Assembly (NCBI GenBank): GCA_021234155.1
Contig: JAJEKV010000073.1
Coordinates: 184,001 to 248,000, forward strand
Source of the DNA: Isoetes taiwanensis
Taxonomy: Eukaryota; Streptophyta; Lycopodiopsida; Isoetales; Isoetaceae
DNA: 64,000 bases
Direction: 5' to 3'
Both the position numbers and the translations under genes were made by a program. Of the stretch, positions 1 to 12,000 are shown piece after piece (position 1 is the stretch's first letter; every line of letters starts with the position of its first letter). The notes beneath the pieces are model-generated. The model searched no databases and was not told the DNA's origin. It saw only the letters and a program-made list of their open reading frames with translations.

Positions 1-1060
1 ATAGTCCTGGTTTTGTAGCCAAAATCCCGCTGATAGTCCTACTTCTGGTTCTGGCAGAGGCCCATAGCCTCTTGTTCGAACACCCGAAGCTATCTCCGTG
101 ACCTATTTTTCTATCTTTTCTAATTTATGTATGTAAGGTTTCTTGATAATGCTTGGAGTAAAAGAATCAATTCTGGGAGTTGTGATAGAGAATCCAATTG
201 GAATTCGTGATTAGCCATAATTGGTACATTGTCTATTTATGGAGGGGGGTCTCCAAGAGTTAGCTTGGGGTTGATGTTGCAATAAGAACTCTAATGAAAG
301 ATCAGAGTGTGAGTTAAGGAGGTACACTTGTTAGAAGCTTGCTTCTAATTATATCTGGGGTGGGGACCCGAGGGGTGGGGGTCTATGGGTATTACCACCA
401 TATTGATTATTATCATAAAGAAGCAGGGTCTTCTATATCATGGTATTCTTAGATCTAGGATCAAGAATATTTAATTCGCATTGGTTAGCGAATTCACCTG
501 ACTAGTATCAAGTACTTAGTTGCACTAAGTGTGAACTAAGGTAGAAGCTGGGCTTCCACTCTAGTCCAAAGAGTTGGTGAATGCGTCATAAAGAACCTGA
601 GATTCTTGATGGAACAATAGTCGCAATGTCCCAATTGGGTAATATGGTACTAATAGCAAGGTAAGAACCTTAAGACCATTAATCAAAGATGTCCTGATAT
701 GCTGGACTCATGAAGGGTCAATGAAGACAGCATATGAGCTGAGTTAGAACTTGTAAATAGATTAAGAATGCACCCTATATTCCACATAAGTCAACCCAAG
801 AAAGCAGTATTGTCCACGGATAGTGACAATATTCCTAGCCCTTATCTCAAAGATAATTCCTGAGGTGATTCTAGCGTTCGCATTCGCAGGCTACGCAATA
901 GGAATATTGCAGAGTACTGGATCTTGTGGCGAGATCAATCACTTCCCGAGGCCACATGGGAGAGTGAAGTGTACGTGCTGCAAAATCCTCACCTGACTGA
1001 AAACCTATGGAGGCCAAGGAAGGTTAAGTGGAGTCAATATGAGGCCGGCGACCTAAAAGT
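1..1060. other. No recognisable gene
   Basis: I see no convincing open frame, RNA gene or transposon terminus here. The composition is ordinary AT-rich intergenic sequence with short internal echoes (for example two motifs around 'gaagcttgcttc' and 'gaagctgggcttc'). It may be LTR or untranslated sequence of the degraded retroelement whose coding scrap follows on the minus strand, but nothing proves this. Confidence 0.4.
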
Positions 1061-1066
1061 AAAGAA

Positions 1067-1345
1067 TTAGAGATTTGCATCAGGGATGACAAGTAGGACG
1101 TCCACAAAAGAATGAGCTACGAAATTATGATCACAGGGTAATCCAGGGAATAGGTTTTCGAAGGGACTAGAGGATGAAACCGTGATTATGGGATGATCCA
1201 GGGATGGGCCATATTTGGCCATGCCTCCAAATAAGGACGCCCCTTTTATGAAGCCATAGTGGGCTACCGCCAAAGAGGCAGCTCCACGGGTTCTATGGCC
1301 TCCACGTCCTATGTATTTTGCATTCCCTCCTCCTTGACATTGCGG
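1067..1345 (-). mobile_element. Degraded LTR-retrotransposon gag-like fragment
   Basis: The minus strand has a short frame containing GASLFGGMAKYGPSL. A closely similar sequence lies on the plus strand at about 24915-25060 (GASVFGGMAKGGPSL). There it follows a gag-like stretch and an arginine/glycine-rich segment. Both copies share the preceding AHYG...IKGA block and an upstream GGHR-type segment. The match between the two places is seen directly. Assigning it to the C-terminal part of a Ty3-type gag or the gag-protease linker is inference from the 24-kb context. The frame is broken and short, so this is a relic. Confidence 0.45.
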
Positions 1346-1496
1346 CAGTCCTCTGTTGCAAGGGTTCTAGAGTCTTTTTGCCATCTTATCATAGTCCTTT
1401 CTTGGCCCTCTTTGAGGCCGACTAGTATTCAATGTCTTGTCCCTTCTGGTCTTTATATTTCGAACATAAACATATGAAAAAAATGTTTTGATAATA

Positions 1497-2129
1497 TATA
1501 TAATATCATTACATATGTTTTTTACTCTGTTCATCAATTCCCAAAGGTTTTTAAGGTTGTTAGGGCCCGGACGACCCAAAAGTTTTTTAAATATAACAAA
1601 TAAAACACAACTACCATTAGCATTAATAAACACAAACAATCCAATACATTTAAATTAAATTCCCTCTGAAATTGCCTTTGGTTTGTGCATATTCACATGG
1701 GGGTTTACTCCGGGCACCGAGAGCTGTCAGATGGGCATATTTGACCTTTATTCCTTGATCTGTACTGTACATAACGATCCTCGTTTGTGGGGTATGCATG
1801 TACAAGTTTTTGTATACTGTATATTAAGGTTTGCAAAATATTATAACGTTTAAGGTAATGTACTTAATGGTGGTAATTTTGTACGTGTATTGTTAGTTTT
1901 TAGGGGCTCTCGCTGCCCTACATACCCTCCATGTGAATATGCACCCAAACCAAAGGGGGTTTCAGGGGGAATTTAATTTAAATGTATTGGATGCAATGGT
2001 TTGTGTTAATTAATAGTTGCGTTTTATTTGTTATATTTAAAAAACTTTTGGGCCCTTTGGGCCTAACAACCTTAAAAACCTTAGGGAATTGATGAACAAA
2101 GTAAAAAACATATGTAATGATATTATATA
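1497..2129. mobile_element. Foldback (long inverted repeat) element, copy 1
   Basis: Left arm about 1497-1706 and right arm about 1929-2129 are inverted copies of each other, around a central segment of about 220 bp. The inner part of the arms (from the GGGCCC-containing boundary near 1562 and 2050 inward) and the centre match the second copy at 15.9-16.8 kb. There the centre lies in the opposite orientation. The outer ~65 bp of the arms (for example catatgttttttac against gtaaaaaacatatg) are unique to this locus, yet are still inverted copies of each other. No open frame of note and no clear target duplication is seen. It is non-autonomous and the superfamily is unknown. Confidence 0.75.
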
Positions 2130-2140
2130 CAAGAATTTAG

Positions 2141-2160
2141 CGCGCTGGCGAGGCCAGCGC
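2141..2160. repeat. Perfect GC-rich hairpin
   Basis: GCGCTGGC and GCCAGCGC form an 8-bp perfect stem around a GAG loop, just outside the right arm of the foldback element. Such hairpins occur near Helitron termini and in terminators. No other Helitron hallmark is clear here, so the role is unknown. Confidence 0.5.
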
Positions 2161-2169
2161 CTATTGAGT

Positions 2170-4735
2170 TAGTTGTAATTATTATTATTATTATTTTTTT
2201 TTTGGTGGGGTTAAGTGTTTATTGCAATTCTGGGAATTGGAGCCCATAATTACGATCATTGATGTCCAGGAGACTGCGTTCTGCTTGAGAAAATATTCTC
2301 CAGGTTTCCTTCAGAACATTCTAGAGAAGGTGTGTGAAATACATTTAATGGATGTTTATACGATGAATGAACACAATCTCAGTGATTTCAAATTTAATCT
2401 TCCACAATGGTCACAGCCTGACAGCACTCGTTTAACAACAGAAAAAGCTTACATATGGTATATGGTATCATTCCATGGCCATCTTTGTAGGATTATTTGC
2501 TATTGTTTGATGGGATGTTAATATCAGAATTCAGCTATTCATTAAATGACAGAGGTGGTTGGCAGCTAAAGAAGGTTGCAAATGTCATAGCTAAATAGAT
2601 ATGTAGACATCACAATACATTCTTCGTGCACCCGATTTAAAGAGTTCTTCCACTATGTTCCTACGAAAAAGCTTTTTGCAAAGCATTGAACGGAAGTGGT
2701 GCCATATTAGAGACTTAAAAGATTAATTACAGACTGGATATCCAGGATATAGCTTGCAATATGGGGCCTGAATCCTCTTGTAGCTGCAAATGAAGAAAAG
2801 GACTCCACAAATCCTGCAATAACATTTTACATAATACCATGCTCAAACATCCACTACATTTGAAAAAGCTTTATAAGATCTACATTAAGAAAACATGCTC
2901 AAGATGCATTTTCTTTTATCTTGCAAAGCTGTATCTCCTGGTTAGCTAGGTTAAGTGCCAATATAGTGGCATCATTCAAGTGCATCTTTATTGCACTGCA
3001 GCATTTAGATCACTGGAGAAATTCATTGATTCATGTTCATGTAAAACATACTCAAGGTTTCCTATCTGCCGCCCAAACTAACTTTCCAGATGCCTAGCTT
3101 GGATGTTCAGCGCTTACCTTTTTTTACAAAGAATTGCGAATTGGACAGGCTTCAAGCATGTCTCCAAGCATGTCCACTCCGTGCAAGCCCCCAGGGGGAT
3201 GATTATAGCCGCTTTTTAGGATGTGCCCGGGCAAGCTAGATATGGCCCTGGATATATTTATTCAAATTCTAATCTGCAACAAAGAAGTTATAATAATGTG
3301 GTCCAGTTCTGAAGAAGGCGATTGCAGGAGATGCATTCTCAATCCCTAAAATCAGGGAGAACTCACATGGTCTGGGTAGCCACGTACCTGGATTTCTCTT
3401 GGGTTCGGTGGCTTGCCAGATCCTTTGTAAGCTATCCAAGACGTTCTAGTTGCAGTTGGTGCAATGGAAATAAGCTAAGAACATGCACCAGATTCCCGTT
3501 AACAAATTTCAACATAAAATCTGAATATATCATAAAAAATGCTACACAGAACTCTAGTCTGCCGGCAGAATTTTACCAGAGCACACAGAGGAAAACGATA
3601 CAGCCAGATGATTTGCTATGAAAAAGCAAATGTGCGATGCTGCGAATGGGCGGCGGCTCTTGGCTCGCATCACAGCCGGAATAACCTTGTCGTTCGTCCA
3701 CAACTGATTCACTCAGACTTTACTTAGAGATGCCTCACATGTAGATTAAAACGCATTCACATGAACGAAATTTGAGACGGCCGGTTTGACGTTTGAGCCG
3801 GTCGTCCCCGAACTGCTGGAGCAGTTCAGACCAGAGCGTCTTGAACGGCTTGACGTCCGGCAAAACTTGCCGCTCACATGTGAGGTGTCCCTTACCAAAA
3901 CAAATAACAAATCCACGCCGCTCTTACCTCCCGCTCCTTCTCCCCTTGGTTCCATCGGTTCTAAACCACCTTCTCCAAACTACGGCCTCTCCTGGCGCCA
4001 GAGCTCGAAGCGAAGGGCAAATACGGGTATTCCCGGAAAAAAAAAAGACCCGGAAAAAGCATTCCAATATACGTAGATAATTCCAATTTTTTTTTTTTCT
4101 AGTAATCTTATATTTAGTTAGATATTCAAAACATTTTTTTCATATGTGAATTAAACTGAGTTTCCTATGCACTATTATCTTCACAACATAGTGAAAATTA
4201 GATGTTTCCAATAATGACAATCCCAAATGGTCTGCTTTACATTATTGTGAGGAACAACATAGCAGATCTGCTTTATCTGCGCAACTCTAGCATTTGCTAT
4301 TTTCATGAGCTACATCCACAACGATGAAGAAGTATTTTTGACGCAAAGCATCAAGGATTGCCTCCCTGTGATATGCATTTCATAGGATTAGAACTATCTA
4401 TCTATCTATTAATGTTATCAAGTTTAAAACAACTCAAAAGGAAAAAGAAAACTAACAAAATACCAGATTAGAAATCAATGTTGATGGCAAGAAAAACTGC
4501 GAGCATCCAGATTCCTAGGTAATGTCACTAATGGTACATATAAATATCCTGTTAACAAAACATTCATTATGACACATCCACGGTTTTACGAATGCTACTA
4601 ATGCAAAAAATATTGGATACATTTAAGAGAGCAATTATAATATGGCTCTTATATTTATGCTACCACAAGCTAGAACTATATTATACAAATGCATTCAGTT
4701 TAAAACTCAGATATACAGTAAAAACTATATAAGTA
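2170..4735. other. No recognisable gene; short unassigned frames
   Basis: The stretch contains modest open frames (a 99-codon plus-strand frame at 2222-2521; overlapping frames at 3746-4080 in three readings), but none shows a domain I know. The 3.75-4.0 kb part is GC-richer and open on several frames because of composition. I do not call genes here. An AT-rich span at about 4080-4735 holds a short (CTAT)n run near 4400. Confidence 0.4.
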
Positions 4736-4740
4736 GAATT

Positions 4741-5018
4741 AACCAAATGAGTAAGCAGCACATGGACCTGTGCTGGAGTCTTCCCCAAATGTTCTGCAAT
4801 ATCTGACACAACAAAGCTCTTCAGCATAGGCAAATGTACCGACTGTGATCTTATAAACGCAGGTGCCTCTGAATGTGATTGCCCGGCTGCTTTCTCTCCA
4901 ATTGTTCCTCAAGTCCTCTCTAAAATTCCCAAAGGTGTATGAGCTGAGACATGTATTCCTTTTGACTGGCAAAATTTCACTAGTTCATCTTGCCGCCAAA
5001 ATGGATGCCACTCTACCT
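4741..5018 (-). pseudogene. Aldo-keto reductase exon, interrupted
   Basis: Translating the minus strand from a likely splice acceptor (aacag then GTAGAGTGGCATCC, about 5018) gives VEWHPFWRQDELVKFC, then SKGIHVSAHTPLG, then MLKSFVVSDIAEHLGKTPAQ. These are the characteristic blocks of NADPH-dependent aldo-keto reductases: the E-x-HP-x-W/Q strand, the GI-V-A-x-PLG segment, and the segment before the KTPAQV helix. One in-frame TGA interrupts the exon after the PLG segment. The last residues diverge from the family, which normally continues with an LRW motif. No flanking AKR exons are recognisable. I take it as an isolated, decayed exon. Confidence 0.7.
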
Positions 5019-5019
5019 G

Positions 5020-7322
5020 TTACATAATTCAATGTATTTCAGAAAATTGTGCATTCATAAATAGCTGGCAAAGATGACAATGGAGACAATATCATATTCT
5101 ATGCTTTCACTACAATGTAGAACATAGTTGAATAGTATACTCATGTCTTACCTTATTGAGCACAAGCAAATGAATGTGCACGGAAACTAAATAGACTACT
5201 TCGCAAGATTATACAAAGATGTTAATGTACCCCTGTTAAAAATAATAAACTAAATTGGTGTCTCACTAAAATAGCACATGTAGTTTGCATCAGAATGTGG
5301 AAATCATCTTAATATTTCCAGTAATATATACCTGCTCAAAGGCTATGCACAACCAAAAGGCCATGCAATGACTTTGCAATTTGCATGCAACTTCTGAGTT
5401 TTTTGCTGATCCAACCTTGCAAAGCATACCTTGTGTAATAAAATTTCGAACACCAAATAGCAGGCCATTCAGCTCCAATGTAAGAATCTATATAATATGT
5501 ATGATTGTTTGAGCGTCCTGCAAAAGACAAAGATACAAATACTCAAAACAATAAAACAAGGAAGATGAGCATTGATGTTGAGGCACATATCAAGTTTATG
5601 ATATAGAGTCTCAATTCGTCATGAATTGTTCCCTCCCAAACCCAAACATTAGAACTACTTTCCAGTTCAAGAAAGTAGCATTTGTTTCTAGCAATTCCTT
5701 CTAGTATGTGCATAGAATATATGTATTTTCCATCATATAGACATGTTATATGAGTAGATGCTCCTAAATATACGCGAAGAAGAAGCAGAAGAGAACATGA
5801 TATAGGACAATAAGGAAACATTAAGGCCTTGAGCCATATGTGTCAAAGTTGTGCAATATATCAAGGAATTTCAAGCTTATCTTATAGCAATATATCTTAA
5901 CTCAGTAATGGCATGCTCTAAACTGCAGCAAATATCAAAGCATTTCATTTGTGCAAATGAGAATAAATTGCGGGGTTATGCAAGGCAAGAATCATCTTAT
6001 GTGACGTTCCAAGTATTTTATATGCTATACGTACAAAATATGTGACATGTCACCATGAGTACTTGATGGTATATTAACTATTCATATGATTAATTGATGG
6101 GGTAAGGTCAGCTATGCTAATTAGATACTAATCTAATAGCTAAATATGCAAAATTAGTTAATAAATAATTAATTATGCTAATTAATTTTCAACTAATTTA
6201 ATTAGCAAGTGCCACTCATGACAAATCGATTGGGCCAGAGGTAGTTGCTAAACAAAGTTCACTCAAATTAGGGCTTCTCCATAAAATTAACCCAAATGGA
6301 TTTGGGGGACTTTGGAGGCGGAGGAGGATCTTGTTCAACCTAAAGAATATAGAGAACTTGAGAGACAATGAGTCTAGCCAAGATACTAGTTAGTAAAAAT
6401 AGATAACTTGAGTTTCTAGTTAAGAGTTAACCCTCGTGTGATTAGATGGATAATTAATCTTATATTGATGCTCAATTTTTATTTCTATTTTCACTTTTTT
6501 TTTGGAAGGACATCAAACTATAGTGATATTGATGCTCAATTTGAAGTTATGGATGGATTTATGGTAGTTCGTTGATACACCTCTTGTGCTTGTGGGATAA
6601 GGGAGGGTAGAGACCTAAAAGCTAGTAGGAATATAGATATTTCTAATTAGAATCCCATAAATTCCAATAAATGCAACATGTGCATACTGTCCACCTGGCT
6701 GTAAATGCTATGCTGTGAGTGAGCACCAGACAACGTACACAATGGTGATATGGAGGTGGGGCTTTGTTGATCGTAGAAATCCCCATAGTGTGCTAGGCTT
6801 ATAGTCAGTCATTGAATATGGGTCGGGTATGTGTCTGACACCCCTTGGGTCGCAGGTGTCGTTTCGAAAGGACGTCTTGGGCTCGATAAATATGGGTGAG
6901 CTCGGATTTTGAGAGGTTAAGTCGGGTGTGCCATGATCTTGTAGTCGTCCACAGAACTATTGTGCGTCGGGAAGGGGCTTGTCCCATTCTTGCCTCATCA
7001 AACCGAGGAGATGCAACCTGGAGTAGTCTTATAGGGTGACTCCATAAGATTACGTCTCCAGAAGGCTACAATCATGCCACAACATGTTTTAGCCTATCTG
7101 CAAAGTGTGCACAGGAGGGCTGGATGGAGTGGACTACCTTAGCCAATGTTCTATGCCAGCCAAGGCCATTGTCATGATTCTAACTGTTGTTATCCAAAAA
7201 CCTTGATTGTCAGTCGATCTCCCTTTGAGTCTGAGCCTAGGATAGAACCCTCATTTATGATGCATTGTATATGTTAATTTGATGTTCTTACTGATGATAG
7301 ATGGCCATCCTCAGTGGTGGCA
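5020..7322. other. No recognisable gene; AT-rich
   Basis: AT-rich sequence with only short frames (the longest under 100 codons, none with known motifs). Near 6495-6520 a T run followed by ggaaggacatcaaact resembles the 3' end of the minus-strand LINE at 31.04 kb, so a small LINE 3' remnant may lie there. Nothing else stands out. Confidence 0.4.
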
Positions 7323-7476
<154 letters not shown>

Positions 7477-7554
7477 GGTTTAAGGATGTCATACTTTATT
7501 TAACTAGCAAGCTTGGGGAATGGGTTGGATTGGGTGGGTTGGTTGTAGAGTTGG

Positions 7555-7559
7555 CTTAG
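7555..7559. repeat. Target-site duplication CTTAG (left)
   Basis: CTTAG immediately precedes the TG of the lower LTR. The same five bases follow the CA end of the upper LTR at 19311-19315. A perfect 5-bp duplication defines the outer limits of the retroelement. Confidence 0.9.
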
Positions 7560-9006
7560 TGATGAGCCAAGCCTGGAGTTTATGGCTCACCTTCTATTAA
7601 GGACCTCCAAGCCAATGCCTATGCACTGGCCTATGCTAAGGAAATCTTCCTTTTTTTTTGTTTGGAAGGCTAAGGATACAGTATGGTAAATGACAAAATA
7701 TGGGCAACGCTTCTATTTTTCAGTTTATACCTCCCTCACAACTCCAGTTTGCTTGCAGGAATGGAAAGACTTAAAGAATAAAACAAGTTCAGTGGCTAAA
7801 TGAAGTTTGGATTGAAAAAGAGGCTGGGGCAAATGCAATATAGTTTAAATGTTAGCTGCAAAACAACGTGGAAGTATGGCAGGGCAAATGTAGATAGGGA
7901 AAGCAGTGGTTAGTGATAACTATTTGACTACCAATCCAGCAAAAGTTAAACACAACAACACCTGTAATAGACACTCAAATTGACACAATGCAAGTGCAAA
8001 TTTTTTATTGTCATTCCAACACAGTTACAGTTAATATAACTTCACCTTCTGGCTCAGATATATATATTTTCCTTTGCTGCAAATCTGAAATTTTCTGGAA
8101 CCTCGACCCCAACAATAGCAGAATGCTCTTCAAAGAACAAGCAAGGCATTCTTCAGAAATGAGATATTCAACACGACCCCAACAGCAGCACTGAATTTTG
8201 ATGTCACACTCTTCTTTCTTTCTTTTTTTTGCAGAATTAACTCAAACTTGTAGCAGAATTTGAGCTTAGCAAATCCAAAAACGAATCTGCTAAACTACCT
8301 CGAACTTAACTATTCAGCTGATAGGCAAGGTCTTCATGCAAGTAGCAGGATTTGGGATTATCAAATCTGAAAACGAATTTGCCAAAGCACTCATGCCAAT
8401 TTCTCCTTTCTTCCTAATATGATCTATTGTTTCCAAAATGCAGAACAGATAGTAAGTCAGAAAGCTTATCAAGATTGTATAAGGCGGCAGTCTTCTTGGA
8501 GTAGAAAACGCGCACCACTGAGAACTGTTTTCCCCTGCTTTATTCGGTCTGATTCTTCCTATTTTCATCCTGCTTCCACCGACCATGAATTCGATCTGCT
8601 CCAAGGATCTCGAGCGGTGCCGCTTCGAAACCCTAGTGTAAAAATAGAAGATGAAGGTACTTTGCGATTTTTTTTTTCCTTTCCCTTTTGTTTTTTCTTT
8701 TTTTCACCCATTGAAATTTCAGATATTTGATGCCCCAAATACTTCCCAAATGCCTCTATGCCTTCAACATAAGGTGAATGTCATAATAACTGCACTGTGT
8801 TGGTATTCCATGCACTGCAAAGGTAACAGTGATCTGTGATTTGTCATCCTGTGCCTTTTCTTGGTATTCTCTGCACTGCAAAGGTCCACTTGCGTAACTG
8901 CAGAAACAAGGTCTACTCTGCCCCTAGAAACACACTAGCAATTTCAGACATAAAAACACAAGAACTAAAGAGAAAATAGATGGTGGATCCCAAACGGGAT
9001 CCAACA
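7560..9006 (-). mobile_element. 3' LTR of Tat-like Ty3/gypsy element
   Basis: This LTR is about 1447 bp. It begins TGATGAGCC and ends GGATCCAACA as written, so both orientations have TG...CA ends. It matches the upper LTR (14613-15899 plus 19169-19310), with roughly a dozen substitutions and a few small indels over about 1.4 kb by eye. That implies a fairly recent insertion. The coding sequence is on the minus strand, so this lower copy is the 3' LTR. Position 8854-8865 corresponds to the point where the other LTR is interrupted. Confidence 0.93.
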
Positions 9007-9025
9007 TTATGCCCCAAACCTAGGC
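9007..9025 (-). promoter_or_regulatory. Polypurine tract of the Ty3/gypsy element
   Basis: Reading the minus strand, AGGTTTGGGGCATAA abuts the TGTTGGATCC start of the 3' LTR. Purine-rich sequence directly upstream of the 3' LTR is the standard second-strand priming site. Confidence 0.65.
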
Positions 9026-9038
9026 TGGTCCCTTCAGC

Positions 9039-12000
9039 CTAAGGCCAATATGCTTTCAGTTGAGATCCATTGGTTGGGTTTGGAAGTTCATAACCCTGCA
9101 GATCTGCCAACCAATATGAGTGGTATCCCGCTACTTGATGCACAACGAAGGGCCCCTCCCAAAGTGCTTCGAACTTCTTGCTATTGTTTTCTCGGGCTTT
9201 ATTCCATTTGAGCACTAATTGGCCGATATTGAAGAGCTCTGCTTCACCAAACTTTGCACGAAAATATTTCTGATCCTTAGCTTTCTTGATCTGCACAGCT
9301 AAGTAAGCTAGATGCCTAGATTCCTCTAAAGCCTCTAACTCTAGCAGCCTATCAGAAACCTCCATAGGTGCACTGACTTGATATGCAGCAGCAACCCTCA
9401 ACGAAGGCAGTTCAATCTCTATTGGAAGTATTGCTTCCCTTCCATATACAAGTTGGAAAGGAGAGTAGCCAGTGGAGGTTTTTACATGTGTTCTGTATGC
9501 CCACAGCGCCGGATTCATGTGAGTGTACCAATCTTTTCCAACATCGTTCACTACCTTCTTAAGGATCTGAATCAACTGTTTATTGGAGGCCTCCGCTTGC
9601 CCGTTGCATTGGGGATAGTATGCACTAGAAAACTTGTGATTGAACTTCAGTCGCTCTGCCAATTCCTGCATGACTTCATTCAAAAAGTGAGAGCCTCTAT
9701 CACTAACTATAACTAGTGGAATGCCAAACCTGCAGCAAACATTGTGAAAAATGAATGAACTAGTTACTTGTGCGTTGGCTGACCTTGCTGGAATGGCTTC
9801 CACCCATTTTGTGAAGTAATCTGTGGCCATTAATATATATTGATAGCCTGCAAGTGTAGTGGGTAAAGGTCCTATGAAATCTATGCCCCATTTATGGAAT
9901 GGTCCTGTGGCAGGAAAGGAGGTTAAGGTAGCAAAGTTCATCTGTTTGGGTCCATATATTTGGCAGGAATGGCACTTTCGAACAAACTGGAATGAATCCC
10001 TAAACACAGTAGGCCAAAAATAGCCAGCCCTAAGCACCCTAAGAGCTGTGGCACGTCCTGCAAAATGTCCTGCACATACAGCAAAATGACATGATGACAA
10101 AGCATGATTTTGCTCCTCTTCATTTAAGCACCTTTGCACCACTCCTTCCATGTTCACCCTGCACAAAATATCTCCCACTAACACATAATTCTTCAACTGC
10201 TCCTGACAGCGTTTTCTTTCAGACTTGGAATAATGAGCAGGTAACCTTTTTCCTGAGAGCATCAATTTGTAGGGCAACATCCAGCTATCTTGTACCTGTG
10301 CAAAGTTAACTTGGCATTTCTCCATAGTTTCTTCTTCTCCAGTCAGATCTTCTGCCATGAATGCATAAGGTAGGTATAAACTCGGATTTGAGAGTGCAGT
10401 AGGAGGCTTAACTACAAAATCAAATTGCTGAAGAAACACTTGCCACCTATGATGCTTGGCCTTTTTAAGCGTTTTACCCGCAATCATCAACATTGGATTT
10501 TTCTTCATAATAACCTCCGTATATTGCTCCTGCAACATATGTTGATGCTTCTCAAATACGAAAACCAAGGCTAAGGCATATTTTTTCATGGTCAAATACT
10601 TAGCTTCCAAGGTATCAAACTGTATTCCTGAGTATGTTATAACTCCAACATGCTTTCCTTCTTTCCTTTGGCAAAGAGCTACTCCAATGGCCCATTCTGT
10701 TACTGTTACATAGGCTATAAAGGGTTGATTGAGATCTGGTGGTATTATAGCCTGAGCAACTTTCATAGCTTCCAGCAAGGTTTTAAACGCTTCCGCACAA
10801 ACCTCATCCCAAGCTACTATAATATGCTTACTTTGTCCCTTGCTCAACTTTCCAACCCGTGTTAGCTTTGCAATAGGTGCCATGATGTGAGAAAACTTGG
10901 GGATGTGCATTCTAAGAAAAGAACACATCCCAATCAACTTCCGTACTTCTTTTACAGTTCTAGGTGGAGGTAATTGTTCAAGTAAGTTTATCTTCTCTTT
11001 CGAGATCTGAATTCCTGCCGTGGATACATAATGTCCCAAAAGTGTTCCTCCTGATACCAGGAAAGTACATTTTGTCGGATTTAGACATACTTTTGATTTT
11101 TGACTTAACGACAATACTTCCCTGATCATTTCTATATGCTCTGCTCTATTATTTGCCAGGCAGAGGTCATCAAGGAATATTCCAAGTCCATTTGTAAGTG
11201 CTGGTGCAAAAGCCTTTGCCATAGCTTTTTGAAATGTCGCAGGGGCATTCATGAGGCCAAATGGCATGACTGTCATAGCAAATGTTCCCCACGGGGTGAT
11301 AAATGCAGTTTTAGGTCTATCCATCTCTGCCACAGTGATTTGATTAAAACCAGAGAACCCATCCATAAAGGAATAGGCCTCTTTACCAGCTGCCGAGTAC
11401 AGTATTTCATCCTGGAAAGGTAGTGGGAAATGATCCTTCAAGGTGGCCTTGTTAAGATCTGTAAAATCTATGCATACCCTTATTTTCCCATTTTTCTTTA
11501 AAACTGGGACAATAGCAGATACCCATGAAGGGTTTTCAATTGGATATATGAACCCTACCTTTAGCAATTTTTCAACTTCCTCCTTCACAAGATTTAGTAA
11601 GGCGGGGTTGATTCTCCTCAATTTATGCATTACTGGCTTAGCACCATCCTTAATGTTCACATGAAACTCACACACTTCCTTAGGAATTCCTTTGAGTTCG
11701 CTGTAATCCCAAGCAAAGCAGTCCACATATTGCTGGAATATTTTTTCTAACTCAGCCTTTTCTTCTTCATTCGCCATGATTCCTATTTTTAGTGCCCTAG
11801 CTTCACCCTCTTTGGTCACGCTAACTTCCTTGTGTTCTATAGCTGGCTCCATACCTATAGTAAAAATTTCGCAATAGTGTTTTGGTTTATCAAGTTGGTT
11901 TTCCGTTATGCAATCTTCAGCTAGGCTTTGCATCATAGCCTGCCTGCACAGAAGGTCTGCATGTTCATTTTGCTTTCGAGGAATATGTGTGATGCTGTAT

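Noticed and set aside
2222-2521. A 99-codon plus-strand frame that reads protein-like
   Set aside because: No recognised motif, no splice context and no neighbouring exons; left as unassigned.
3746-4080. Three overlapping frames (69-96 codons) on both strands
   Set aside because: All frames are open because of composition; I cannot tell which, if any, is coding.
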